Shown here: positions 40,401 to 51,340 of the stretch, one piece after another
How the letters are laid out: the number at the start of each line of letters is the position of its first letter
How positions within the stretch are numbered: the first letter of the stretch is position 1
NCBI GenBank assembly: GCA_002633005.1
Contig: NMRA01000685.1
Coordinates: 124,001-188,000, forward strand
DNA: 64,000 nt
Direction of reading: 5' to 3'
Source: Phoronis australis
Taxonomy: Eukaryota; Phoronida; Phoronidae
Notes under the pieces: model-generated
The model's database searches: none
The model's input: the letters and a program-made list of their open reading frames with translations, nothing else
What the model was told of the DNA's origin: nothing
Translations under genes and position numbers: made by a program

Positions 40401-43132
40401 TACATCTAACACCAGCCAGGTGACCATTGCCTCACCTGCCATGATGAGCCACTCGGCCAAAAGATTAACTGTTTGAGCTACAGCTGTGTAGTTGTCAGAC
40501 AATAGTTCTACAACTTTCTCTGGAACACCTCCTGCCTTGAAATACCTACATGTAAGATAATAGTATCACAAAAACAGTTTATTTCAACTTACCAAGAAAA
40601 GGTAATTGACCTATCGCCAGGATTTTGAGAGACGACCAATCAGAATGTAGTATTCTTGACACACCTTCGTTTCAAAGCTGCCATTTTACCCAACAAACAA
40701 CACGTAGCAAGGTAAAAGTAAGAGANNNNNNNNNNNNNNNNNNNNNNNNNNNNNNNNNNNNNNNNNNNNNNNNNNNNNNNNNNNNNNNNNNNNNNTCGTC
40801 ACTTTCAAATTCCCTGGTCTCCGCCATTGTTCAATGCTAGTCACTGATCTCTTGTGTTCAACCCATGACGTCACATGGCGGGAAATGTGAAAATTGGCAA
40901 AATTGAAAGAAAATTCAAAATTTTGAGCTAATTACACAAAATAAACATGGGTTTAGCTAAATTGTACGTCATACATTTAGTCTGTGGCCACCGGTAATTC
41001 AAAATGTGCAAAAATCCATGGTCTGTACTGTTTAAGACATAACATAATAATAACTGTAAATAAAATTAGTTAGGAGGCGTACTAAATGTTTTGACAGCTA
41101 ATATGAAGGTCCCCTTAACATAAAGAATTGGAAAGTAGAAAAATTAATATGAATAAGGCAACTAAGCCAAAAGAGGTAAAAAATATGAGATATACTTAAA
41201 AAAACAAAGTGAAGTAGCGCTAAACATAGACTGGCCATTACAACCAGGTGCAACTGAGATTCTCACGACTCTTGCTTGTCATATCATTGTTACTACACCA
41301 GAACGAAACTTTTGTAATGGACCAAGCCAATAGCGCTACGGTACCCACCTTCCGAGCTGAGCGAAAACAGTTGGTTCCATGATGAAGTCTTTACTCTTGA
41401 ACAGTTGCACACACTCGTCCTGTACAGCTTGTTGTTCACCCTCATCTTCTGAACCTCCATCACCTGACTGAACACATAGCACGTTAAACACTCTTAATCT
41501 TAACGCAGCATGTGATGTCAAGAACATGCCCAACTCGCAAAGAAAAGTCTGTCGTCAACTTCGATACAGTACACTCATGGCATGTGCATGCTTGATTTTA
41601 TACTTTAGTGGAAGAATGGGAATTTGGATAATGTGGCAACTTGGCCGAAGTACTTTTGTGCTGAGAAATACTACTAGTTTACAGGTAATAATTGCTTGAT
41701 ATTAAAGCGAAGTGCAAACAATTCTGACTGGTATTTTGTTTTGAATTGAACAAAATCCTGTGAACAGAGAACACTTTATTGAAAAACCGTAGAAAAAAGA
41801 AATTGGTCAACACGTGACGCTCTATTTCATGGCGATCAAAGCCGACACATATGATTGCTCCACGAATTTCATGACTGATCCTGAAATTTTGCTGTAGAAT
41901 AACTACAATGTTAGCACAGATAATCAAGTTAATTTACTCAAAGAATTGAGTGGGTTTTAACGGCAATAATTATATGTCGTATTTTATTTCGGTTACTTTC
42001 CACACAGATTGCTCCAATGTATAATTATAAAGCTTAGTGTCGAGGTTAACTCTGCATTGGCCTTTGTTTGGAATAAGGGCAAAAAGACGAAATCAAAGAA
42101 AATATGACAGAAATAATGCTATGTAAAACTACATTCTTTTTCAGTGCACTAACTTGGTTACTATTGCAAAAATAATGTCACTAGTCCACTATTCTGAAAT
42201 CAAATTTGTGGATGGATCAAAAGCATCTGATCTAGAATAAGAACAACATCTGCAGATGTTGTCAAATTTCGGTTTTTGCTGATTTTTCAGGCCACAGAAT
42301 TTTTTACACCTTTATGCAGTTTACTACACCAATTATCAGAACTGGTGGTACTTCAATAGTCCATATTGAGCAAAGTTTGGTTTAGTGAAACTATCACTAC
42401 CTCTCCAAAGATGTCACTTTACTTCGAACCAAATAATTGAGCAAACGGCATTTGCACGCTTCACATGCATACTGCTTTCAACACCTTGATGAAACTGATG
42501 TCCAAGGCCCCAATCCCTCGATTTTGGGGCCGAATATCAGCTCCCTTGCCCTCTGAAAAATATTAACAAATCACGCGAAATTCCCCCCATGAGGTCAAAA
42601 GTGATTAAAAAATTCCCTTTGTAGTTAAAATCACTCGTAACTCGATCACAGCGACGATTTGAAACAGCACAAAATGTTAGTTTTGACTACCTGAGGCAGA
42701 GACTATGAGGGCTGGTGACAGGGGGTGGGGGTGCTGTTGACAGTGATGGAAGCCTTCCAACACCGTCAAAAGCATCCCCACCTCCTCCCAGGGCCTGGGA
42801 GGGGGTAGAAATTTTCCCCTCGACTCGACCTCACCCAAAAACCCCCTCCCTCAGGCGAGGGAGGGTCCTGACATCTGATTTTTGTTTTTCATTTCAAAAG
42901 CAGGAGACAGAGATGCAAATAAATGACAGTCAATAAGGCAGCCTGGATCCGGAGACCAACCGGTAACTGCGGTGAACTGTGCCAAACGGCAACGGCCAAT
43001 GCGCAATGGCAATTGTGGAGTGTCAATCGCCCCGGCTTCAGCGATAGCAAGCACAATCAGAATTTACCCCACTCAAAGTCTACTTACTCCAGCATCGTCA
43101 TCCCATATACTTTCATCTTCATCGTCAGCCAT
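25426..43132 (-). CDS. NELFCD: Negative elongation factor complex subunit C/D (TH1-like), 15 exons, complete
   Basis: Subunit of the nuclear NELF complex, which holds RNA polymerase II in promoter-proximal pausing; NELF-C/D pairs with NELF-A. Exons in transcript order: 43132-43088 ([15 protein letters not shown]), 41467-41349, 40545-40436, 39147-39038, 38519-38412, 36863-36711, 36193-36063, 33395-33275, 32690-32624, 31389-31277, 30860-30724, 29501-29387, 28552-28457, 26523-26383, 25659-25426. All phases join, giving about 599 residues against about 590 in human. Near-identical family stretches: [96 protein letters not shown]. The C-terminus is uncertain: a donor-like aGTAAGTG at 25529 could splice out the last 34 codons to an unseen terminal exon, but read-through to TAA (25428-25426) is open and aligns FISKC with the usual FIxHC ending. 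Confidence 0.92.
29259..29408. repeat. Three perfect 50-bp copies spanning a NELFCD exon end and splice donor
   Basis: The unit acacatattcccatagtaac, then tcacttacctcatctagtag and ggccaagtgt, occurs at 29259-29308, 29309-29358 and 29359-29408 without a mismatch. On the minus strand it contains the last 7 codons of exon 29501-29387 and its donor (gatgag/gtaagt). Only the third copy joins the exon. The other two lie in the intron and carry intact donor sequences. Confidence 0.95.
29541..29788. mobile_element. Foldback (palindromic) element, about 250 bp
   Basis: The left arm 29541-29628 (ataaaataaatttcc, cacctggctccttctac, gatgactgtctggtttcc) pairs with the right arm 29706-29788 in reverse complement. 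An inner pair tgccctctat / tagagggcga extends the stem. It lies in the NELFCD intron upstream of exon 29501-29387. Confidence 0.7.
29894..30232. repeat. Minisatellite, 28-bp unit, about 12 copies
   Basis: Unit cgtgttgtactgacccattc + atattgaa repeats head to tail with substitutions mainly at two positions (ccc/cct and aac/agc). There are no unique spacers, so it is not a CRISPR-like array. It is in a NELFCD intron. Confidence 0.93.
30350..30512. mobile_element. Short palindromic MITE, 163 bp
   Basis: cttattcacgcagtcgcc at the left end is matched by ggcgactgcgtgaataag at the right. Pairing continues inward through agtgagcctctttttag and acaatgcattt, leaving a loop of about 40 bp. No target duplication was recognised. 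It is in a NELFCD intron. Confidence 0.8.
35005..35277. repeat. GC-rich minisatellite, 30-bp unit, about 9 copies, each with an internal palindrome
   Basis: Consensus caggttccccccttgagggg + gctctgtgtt. Each unit holds cccccTTGAggggg-type dyad symmetry, so each could form a small hairpin. Copies 4, 6 and 7 have substitutions or indels. It is in the NELFCD intron between exons 36193-36063 and 33395-33275. Confidence 0.92.
40726..40795. other. Assembly gap, 70 Ns
   Basis: A run of 70 N in the NELFCD intron between exons 41467-41349 and 40545-40436. It does not interrupt any recognised exon. Confidence 0.99.
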
Positions 43133-43594
43133 CGCAGCAGCAACTTAAGCTTTTTTGTTAATTCATCGTACCTCGACGAAAACCGCTCCGTAAATCAAAT
43201 GACCTTGACATTTAGGCAACATGAAGCGCCACATGTTGGCCGGTGAACAAACTTTTATTTCATTTCATTGTCACGACTATGCCATCATACCGTGACCAAT
43301 GAGCTATAATTTATCCCATTGTTGGTGGCAGTGGTGGTGCGACGGTGGTGGTATTAACACGCACTAAGTATATACACAAGTTAATAAAATACGCAAATGA
43401 AATAACCCGAGGATAACATAAAAAATTTCAAAGCGACTCTTCCCGAGACATGGGGGTCTAGTCGCAGTTTGTTGACAAATTTGCAGATACAAACGATAAC
43501 AAGGACTAAATAAACCCAAAATACTGACACAGATGAGCTAAAAATGTAATCACCTAGCACCACATTAGCCAAAAGGATTTTTCAACTATAGCTT

Positions 43595-43762
43595 CAGGGG
43601 CGGATCATGATTTTGAGTTGGGCGGGGGGGGGGGGCCGGCAGGGCAGGGCAGGGCAGAGAATTATAGCCAGGATTTTGCACCTCAGACCTTCGCAACTCC
43701 GAAGCGCCAAACGGAATATGGGAGAATTTTAAGGGGGGGGGGGGAGGGCAAGTCTGCCACTG
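43595..43762. mobile_element. hAT-like MITE (CAGGGGCGGAT ends)
   Basis: It begins caggggcggatcatgatttt and ends tctgccactg, whose complement is cagtggcaga. CAGNGGCGGAT-type ends are common in hAT non-autonomous elements. It contains poly-G runs of more than 10 and shares internal sequence (agccaggattttgcacctc, gggagaattttaa) with the element at 59618-59779. No clear 8-bp target duplication. It lies just upstream of the NELFCD start. Confidence 0.65.
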
Positions 43763-44007
43763 GGCTTAGTAGTGGCTGCTCAACGTCAAGTACTTTTCTC
43801 TACGTGTATGACAATGATGCATGGTGCCTGCACAATGCGTTATGACTGCCAGTGCCGCAGTAGGTAACAACTGGCAGTTAGTTATTGCTCAAGACCAGGC
43901 TCTATCGCATGTCATTTTATGCACCGAGGATGGTTTCAAGGTATATAGAGGTGTGATTGACGAGAGCAAATATACGAGCGCACATTTCCGATCCGTCTTA
44001 AGGCTAT

Positions 44008-44288
44008 GAAGGACCCCGCTAGTTCACATATCTCGGACAAAAGTTTCTTAAATTTCGACATGTAGTGGGATCTTGTCAAAGACTACAAAAATTTGCCACC
44101 CGTCTTCAGAAATGACTTTCAGTCATTCCAGCTTTCGCGGTTACTGTTTTTATTGACTGGGAGTCATTTCTGAAGACTGGTGGCACTGAAATTTTTGTAG
44201 TCTTTGGCAAGACGTGATGTGACCATATGCCAAAATTTTCAAGAAACTTTCACCCGATAGCTACGAAACGATGCCTTAGTTGGTCCTG
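44008..44288. mobile_element. Foldback element with imperfect arms of about 125 bp
   Basis: Left-arm segments (aaagactacaaaaattt, gtcttcagaaatgact) pair with right-arm segments (agtcatttctgaagac, aaatttttgtagtcttt). Weaker pairing extends outward to aggacc / ggtcct. The loop is about 35 bp. Confidence 0.65.
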
Positions 44289-44811
44289 TTGTGATAAGTC
44301 TTTGATTTGAAGATCATTTTATCGCCATTATTTTCTCTTTTAATTACAACAAACACAATCAGCATAATAACTCATTTTCAAAATAGCCGCACCATATTGA
44401 ATTTCACCATCCCGCTACTATAGAGACCGCAGGTCTTTGGTGCCAAAGGCGTTCAATGCCTACAGATCACATGTAAAGCGTATGGGAGGTTTCAGGTATA
44501 AATAATGTTTTAACACCTTTTGTGCTGTAATGCCGGAAGATTTCTAATAATGTGAAGGGGTGTGTACTAATGACTCACGCACCAAATCTTTTGAAATAGT
44601 ATGGAGTGGAGGACAGCGTGTTCCATACATTTCCCACTAAGAAGAAGAATCTGCGGCTGCGAAGTCAGGAAGTCGCATTTACTGCTTTTCCGGTAATCGG
44701 AACCACTTACTCCTCTCTCGTTCTTGCAATTATTTCTTCAGCTCTGAGACTTTAAAAGAGCGAAAAAGAGTAAAAAGTAGCGTGACTAGCTATCAGTCAT
44801 TTTGGAAATCT

Positions 44812-44885
44812 GTCCGGGATCTGAGTCGGGAGACCAAGCGAAGTCACGTTCGAGCTCTCAACCACTGAGGCATACAGGGGCCCAT
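44812..44885 (-). other. Possible tRNA-derived (SINE-like) sequence
   Basis: On the minus strand, tgcctcagtggttgagagc resembles a Pol III A box region of tRNA-derived SINEs. The expected B box is poor, so this is weak. Confidence 0.25.
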
Positions 44886-45910
44886 GTACACTTTTGCAGT
44901 TTTTCCTAACCAATGTTGTGCTAGACTTGTCTCAAAATCGTTTTCGTCATCATGCAGGTAGTCCTGATCGTAATCAGCACCGACTTCATCTTCGTCAACG
45001 TCATCACCATCACCATTAAATCTGTCAAAAACTCACATACCGTAGAAAAACTGACTATTCGTTTAGACAACTTACAGTAATAAAATTGGTGTCAACTTGT
45101 TTCTTACTTGCACTAGAGGAAATTTTGAACAGTAGTTTCGTTATTGCTTGAGAGCAGGATCATTAAGTTGGCTTGTCCTGGCATGTCATTATACGTGTCA
45201 TTATACGTGTCGAGCTTAGTCTCAATATTAAGCATTGACATAAGGCTAGTTCTTTCAAGACCCAGAAAATCACTGAGAAAGGAGAAATTTGAGAGAAGTA
45301 TTATAAAGGGAAGCGGTCTAAAGTATAAGTTCAGACAACTGAAAGGTGGTTTTATAGCAACTTTGTAAGATCAAATCTATTGTGTCATGATTTGCGTATG
45401 ATTACAATCCCAAGACTGCGTAAGTCACATAAATTAATTCTGCACGTCTATATTTTGTTTCTTTCTAAAGTTATGGGGTTACATAATTAATGCAGTTGTT
45501 TCCGTTGTCGGATTAGTGACACAATGACATGCTCATTGCAGCGCCCTTAAGCCTATCCATTTAACGGTACTATTATTATGATGCGTCACGTGAAATGTTC
45601 AAGTTTGCTGTGAACGCATACCATGCAATTTTATGAAAACAAACTGCTCAAGTTTGACTAGCACAGTATCAATATCCTTGTTATCTCACGCTAAATGATG
45701 ATGTGGTGTTTTTGCCAATATCGAGATTGTTATCTTCAAGAAACACGATGTCAAGCCATCTTGATGATTATTTTTATTTTAGTACAGCGACCACTAACGG
45801 CCACTGTGGCTGTCAATCAGTTGACTCCTCCCAGTGACCACATATGTTCCTGTAACCACGTGTTTCTTTGTACCAGGGCTTAATAAGCTAGTCCTATCTT
45901 GTTCTATGTA

Positions 45911-46570
45911 TCCAACCTCGTCGTTCTTTTTCATATAATCACAAATTCCTACCAGAGTCATTTTACGACTACTTGTCTTCAAGACATTTTGGTGCCGAAA
46001 CCCGTTTATAGGCTAAAGCTGAACCATGACGGATAACGCCATCTAATTCCAATCTTCTAACGAAGGACCGCCGGCGGCGCAGAGCCCACAGAGGCATCGT
46101 AACAATGTTGGTTGCTGAATCAACTGAAGATCCGCCATCCACTCAAACTATGGACGATCTTCAAACTAATATAGAACTGATCGACTCGAAACTTGATCTG
46201 ATCAACGCCCTGGACAATCGGACATCAGATCTCACTCAAGAAGACGACATAGAAATCGCCATCACTGAGGCCGATTCCTTCAACACAGCCCTTTACCGCC
46301 AGCGAGCGACACTTGTGTGTTTTCTCCAAAAACACTCTGTATCCACCGCTGCACCCTCTGAATCTGGATCGCACGCCGACCTATCATCATCGTCATCCGG
46401 AGTTAGCAAGCAACACACTCATCTGCCTAAACTCAATGGTGACAGTCTTACGTGGACAACATTCAACGACGCTTTCCACTCAGCCATTCACTCCGATTCC
46501 AACCTCGTCGTTCGTTTTCCTATAATCACACATACCCACCAGGGACATTTATCTACTTGTTTTCAAGACA
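45911..46570 (+). mobile_element. Internally deleted BEL/Pao-type LTR retroelement relic
   Basis: An LTR 3' end (45911-45987) is followed by a tRNA primer-binding-like site (tggtgccgaaacccg, 45990-46004), a gag-like ORF from 46105, and a second partial copy of the LTR end at 46498-46570. The two LTR-end copies align over about 75 bp with substitutions and small indels. Everything from mid-gag through the 5' part of the second LTR (protease, polymerase, integrase) is missing. The 5' boundary of the first LTR was not found. Confidence 0.65.
45990..46004 (+). promoter_or_regulatory. Retroelement primer-binding site
   Basis: tggtgccgaaacccg directly follows the LTR-like segment and starts TGG, complementary to a tRNA 3' CCA end. 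Similar sites occur in BEL/Pao elements. The exact tRNA is not assigned. Confidence 0.55.
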
Positions 46571-46602
46571 CACGGCACAGCTCTATTTTAACGTCTCACT
46601 AG
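46105..46602 (+). pseudogene. Truncated gag-like protein of a BEL/Pao element (DUF1759-like N-terminus)
   Basis: The 165-residue frame starts 101 bp after the primer-binding site. Residues 15-80 are predicted helical or coiled and acidic. Residues 107-134 read LPKLNGDSLTWTTFNDAF then SAIHSDSNL, the usual LPKL..F.GD...W..F.D.F...IH pattern of DUF1759 in BEL/Pao gag. From about residue 132 the frame runs into LTR-end sequence (46498-46570), so the last 30 or so residues are not gag. The rest of gag and pol is missing. Confidence 0.65.
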
Positions 46603-46755
46603 TAGTCAAATAGTTGATTAAAATCACCATAAATACAAGGGGCTATCACTACTAAATTGTAACGCAAGAATTTAGTGTTACACTTGTGGCTATAGTATAA
46701 AAAATCCTAGACCACTGATTGAATGAGTCAATTAAAGCCCGATCCAAAAAAAAAA

Positions 46756-47640
46756 CTACAACTGGTTACTAAGAATGTGTTTCAGAGTTGACCAAGAAAA
46801 AGAAGGAAAGTATAGTTCAATAAACGTGCTCAGTTCAGCTGCGCAATTCACTGAACGTTTTTTGTAGGCTGTTTCTCCACTCTTAGCTTCATACAATATC
46901 ACTCCGTCGCTGGTTTCTTTAAATGCGCAAGACAATCCCGGAGGACTAATGACTGCTCTCACAAACTGATGGAAATGATGACCACTGCTATGCGAGTAGA
47001 TTGTCTCATTAAGCAGTGCAGCTAACTTATCATGTGAAAACGCATCTAGATTGAAACTATAAACGTCAACCCACTGAGCCTCCTCGAAACCTGAAAAAAA
47101 TGGATCGGTCTTCCTTATGAGCTGGCGACGAACATAATGATCACCCACTTTGGCATATTTGCATATCGTACAATTATGCTGATAAGATGGAGATTCCACT
47201 TCAAAATCCAATGGGAATGCATCAAAAGATGGCTGTCCAAATCCCACATCTACCAAAAACGTGTCCCCCTCTTCCTGTAGATCCTTAACAATAACAATAA
47301 CATGAGCCGGATACTTGTCCTTCATCACCTGTGCCACACCGCAATAGGAGTGGAAACCCAAACCTGCCAGCAGCGCACACATGAATGTATTCAGCTCGTA
47401 ACACAAACCACCTTGTCGGCTCATAACTTTCTCTTTGACAGTGTCCCATCTTGGAATACACCTCTGATCCTCGGGAATCATTAGTAGATTGAAGTTGGTA
47501 AACGGGATGTGGTGACTAAATGCTGTAATTATCTGTTTCAAATAGGCAGCCTTGTCCAGTTTCCCCGCGCAATCCTCAAAACTAACACCAGTAACCTTTA
47601 GGAAATGTCCGACTTCCTCTGGAGACAGCTGCATAGCCAT
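46756..47640 (-). CDS. Arylamine N-acetyltransferase, intact, single coding exon
   Basis: Cytosolic enzyme that transfers acetyl from acetyl-CoA to arylamines and hydrazines. The 294-residue length is typical (vertebrate NATs about 290). The catalytic triad is visible: Cys80 in RQGGLCYELN, His113 in PAHVIVIV and Asp131 in FLVDVGFG. The N-terminal HIPFTNFNLL motif is also typical. The coding region is uninterrupted, as in vertebrate NAT genes. The ATG at 47640 is chosen because MQLSPEEVGHFLK aligns with the family start; MAM offers two close starts. A broken paralogue lies about 0.6 kb upstream on the same strand, so NATs were tandemly duplicated. The orthologue number cannot be assigned. Confidence 0.93.
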   Translation of the reverse strand: MAMQLSPEEVGHFLKVTGVSFEDCAGKLDKAAYLKQIITAFSHHIPFTNFNLLMIPEDQRCIPRWDTVKEKVMSRQGGLCYELNTFMCALLAGLGFHSYCGVAQVMKDKYPAHVIVIVKDLQEEGDTFLVDVGFGQPSFDAFPLDFEVESPSYQHNCTICKYAKVGDHYVRRQLIRKTDPFFSGFEEAQWVDVYSFNLDAFSHDKLAALLNETIYSHSSGHHFHQFVRAVISPPGLSCAFKETSDGVILYEAKSGETAYKKRSVNCAAELSTFIELYFPSFSWSTLKHILSNQL

Positions 47641-48289
47641 TACATTGAAGTTGTTGTGTGAGCAAGTGCACTCATTTATCGGTAAGCTGAATACTATTTG
47701 ACCCCGGGCAGGCCTTTCGCAACAACACGATATATGAATAGGTTTACGGCTGAACGTGATAACATTTCACGACATACAGTACCAGACAAAAGTAATCGAA
47801 CAAAATAATGTTTACCCACTACCACATGAAAATGTCTGGTAATAACTTTTATGATCGACATATGTCCCGAATGATTTATAAATAGTTCGTGCGTCGCAAG
47901 CTTGTTACCAGAGATGAAACCAAGACCGGGGTAGGCGATATAAGGTCATTTATTATGACTAATACAATTACAAGTAAGGTCATATATATGACTAAAATGA
48001 GTAAGGTCAGTTAAATGACTAATATAATTACAAGTATTAGGTAGTGACTAAACATAAGTAAAGTAAAAAATACTAATCTCTGGTAAGATGGGCAAATGAA
48101 AAGCGCCACAAGAGCCATTGGGAAGACTAATCTGACGATGAATTCGGGTTCCTCCAAGCCGCCACAACAGAAAATTCCAGTACATTTTGCTTGTACAGAA
48201 CAATTCTTTACGGTTACAAAGTGAGTTAATTTGTAACTACATCATGAACTGGCAAAATCTGTTCTTAAAAATGAAGAACGAAGTGTCGC

Positions 48290-49095
48290 TCTTTGTCAAA
48301 AACACTTTTCAGAATTAACCAAGAAAACGAAGGAAAACATTGCTCAACAAATGCCATAACTTCAGCTGCAGACTTTACTGTGCGTCTTTTGTAGTCTCTT
48401 TCAGAGTGACTGGCCTCATACACAAATTTTACGCTGTTTCTTTAAATGCACACGACATTCCAGGGAGACTAATCGGACTGCTCTTAAATGATGGAAAGAA
48501 TGGGTGCTACTGTGAAAGGTAGACGGACTCATTGAGAGATATGCAGTTACTCAGTGATCAGGTGAACACATCCAAACTGAAACTGTAGACATCTACCCAC
48601 TGAGAATACGTAAAAGATGGAAAGAATGGCTCATTCTTTATTGAGAACTGCTGGCAAAAGTAGCGACCCCATTTGTATATTTGCACATTACACAGTTATG
48701 CTGGTAAATCGGAGATCGACTTCATTCCAAAAGAAATACGTCAAAAGCAGGCACACTGAATCCTGCGTCAACCAAAAAAGTATCGGACTCTTTTTGCAGA
48801 TTGGTAACAATGACAAAAACATGTGATGGAGGACCAACCTTCCTCACTTGCGCCACACTGCAATATGCCTGGAAACTCAAGCCTGACAACAGGGCACAAA
48901 CAAACATGTTCAACTCCACCGTAGCACAGTCCACCTTGCCGATTCATTACCTTCTCTTTGTCTTCGTCCCAGCATGGCACACACCTCTCCTTATTTACAA
49001 CCAACAACAGATTCAAGTTGGTAACTGGAATCTGCTGACCGATGACCTTCAAGAAATGCAAAATTTCATCTTGTCAGTGAGAGCTGGACATCCAT
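48290..49095 (-). pseudogene. Arylamine N-acetyltransferase pseudogene
   Basis: It starts with ATG at 49095 (MDVQLSLTR, then a stop). About 25 residues are missing before QQIPVTNLNLLL, and a frameshift lies near 48935, just after the catalytic-Cys motif RQGGLCY. The frame then continues in a different phase (LNMFVCALLSGLSFQAYC, PSHVFVIV, FLVDAGF) before further stops. The Cys, His and Asp triad codons are all still recognisable. Sequence similarity fades toward 48300, matching the end of the intact gene. It is a tandem duplicate of the gene at 46756-47640. Confidence 0.88.
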
Positions 49096-49289
49096 AATAC
49101 GGAATCATGATGTCGGATGCCTCGAAAACACTAGTTGAAAAATGACCTAGTTTCACTGCACACACATTCTAGTGTTAAATAGGGTGATACCTCACCAGTT
49201 GACCTTTTAAAAGGCTTCTAACACAGTGTGAGTGCCCATAGTTTCTCTAAACCCTGTCTGACGTTAGTTACGACAATGAACTTACAGGA

Positions 49290-49512
49290 CTTGGAATTTT
49301 CCTCTTTTTAGGGGATCTCCTCTTTTTGGTTTCGATTTCCTCTTATTTTATCTCCAGTTTCCTCTTTTTCGTCTCTTTATTATCATTATTTTGACTTTAT
49401 TCATACAAAAAACGTTTATCTCATTTACATTTTACATCACACAAGACTAAATTTATTTATAGAAACTAAACTTTCCTCTTTTTGTCATTGGTCATTCCAA
49501 GCCATGCTGAAA
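49290..49512. repeat. Interspersed repeat family copy
   Basis: tttatcattattttgacttt, cattcatac, aacgtttatctcatt, then cacacaagact and cattggtcattccaagcc parallel the copies at 185-450, about 6900-7046 and 7645-7845. A cctcttttt motif is repeated across its first half. Confidence 0.6.
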
Positions 49513-51335
49513 AATAATAAAGCTTTTAATTGGTGATACTTATCTTTTATGAAAAAAATCACTTGTTTACCTGGGTCATATTTAGTTTAACGTCAACGGT
49601 TAGTGAGGTTTTACCATAAACAGGTTCTAGTTGAAGGATTGTAAAGCATCTGAGTGTGTGACTACCAAACTTTACTTTTAAAACGTCTAATAAATTGACC
49701 AAGTGGGTCTTGTTTTGAATAAACTCTCAACATTAGGGCATTGTGATCGGTTGATGTTTGAGTCAAGTTTAGTGCAGACGGCAAAGCCAGAAATTATCTG
49801 ACATACAACTTGGAAGAGTATTCCATTAACACATCTAAGAATCAGATCTAATGGCTGAGAAACTTCGTGACTGACTTTGGCGAATCATTTGTCAGCTGAC
49901 AAGTTGTCTGACGGCCATTTCCATTCCGTTTGTCGCGTACTGTCGCATGACATGCAAATTCCTCCAAACGTCAACCAATATATACCAAAACACGACGATT
50001 TCTGCGGCAAGAGGGATCTTATTTAGTTAATGGAACTGAAGATTAGGTTGTTAGATTGCAGAGAAATATCGGCGGATATCTGACAAGTGATTATTTAATT
50101 CAATGAAAAAAGACAGGCGCACCAACGTGCGATTTTGCGCCTTAGTGCAAGATGGGCATCACGGAGACTTGCCTCGTAGACCATTTTGCGAGTTCGTCAT
50201 CAGCCCGAAATTTCTTGCATTCATTTGGTTATGTGTTTCAAGTGAAGGATAAACGTACATGTAAACCAAATCGGTTATTCTGCAGGCGTTCTAAAGTGGG
50301 CCGTTGGGGGAAGTGTCGCCGCATAACGCCTCGTATTTTATTTACAGACACGCTCGAGAAGTTAGTTAGCGATAGAAACACAAGTTTGCCTACATTTTTT
50401 CAAATAAAACGTTATTTGTGGTAGTTGCATGGCCTACTATGAACCAAAATACAGCACCGGGTGCTGACGAACACACAAGATTCGGTTGATGAAAGAATTA
50501 GTCAGCAGTGTATGTGGAAACATCAACATGTTTCGGATGCCCACGCCTTTTTATCAACAGTGCATTTGCTGTGAAGTTAACCCACGTTTTTATGTATATG
50601 TCATTTGGAAACCGAGAGTGGTCTTCAAAGATTTGTTCTGTGCCTTTTTAATGATAGATTTCTTTAGTTTGGGATTGCGAATTTTTGTGACGAAAACGTG
50701 AACAGCACAGAAGGTGATTACTTTATAACTTATGTATGTTTGAAGCAGCTGTTAACGAAAACCACGCAAAGCCAAAGCACTAGAGTAGGCTACATGGCAC
50801 TGCATTGTTTCCAAGTGGTATCAGAAAGCATAGAGAAGGTATTTACGTGCAAGTATTGCCGGAGTTTCGAGAGTAAATTCATTATTACATCGTAAGTCGT
50901 TTCCAAGTGTCGTCTCTAGACTTGTCAATGGGGGCCGGGCACTGCATGGTTGGGATTTTGTCTTAGTGACAGTCTTCATTCTGACATGATTCAAACTACT
51001 GAGGAACAAGTATCGCGTAAAATTCCGTGGTCTTGCGTAATCTCTATTTTCTCACGCTACTGTAACTTGTGACACACCTTTAATTGCGTCATAAGCTATT
51101 TCTCAGTGCAAACCCGTACTTGGTACCCGTACTTCACACCCGGATACTACAATTAGTCTTCGCTCCACCACCGGGGAAGTTTGAAAAATCGGATCCAACT
51201 GCACTGCCGACTCGGCTGTTTCCATAACACAGACGGCCTATAAATGACACAATAAGACCTAAAACGTATTTTCAATATTATCCCACGCGCGTTGAATCTG
51301 TCGAGGGAATACGGCCATGGCCGTATTCACCTCCC
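49513..51335. other. Intergenic stretch, no supported feature
   Basis: Only short ORFs without family features are present, for example 50152-50424 (90 codons). No splice-linked exon series was recognised. Confidence 0.5.
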
Positions 51336-51340
51336 GCACT

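Noticed and set aside
42715-42936. Proline-rich ORF
   Set aside because: Low-complexity C/G-rich DNA in the first NELFCD intron; no domain and no homologous pattern.
43621-43745. Poly-G runs as a telomere-like or G-quadruplex regulatory element
   Set aside because: The runs lie inside a dispersed MITE and are homopolymers of variable length, so no special role is supported.
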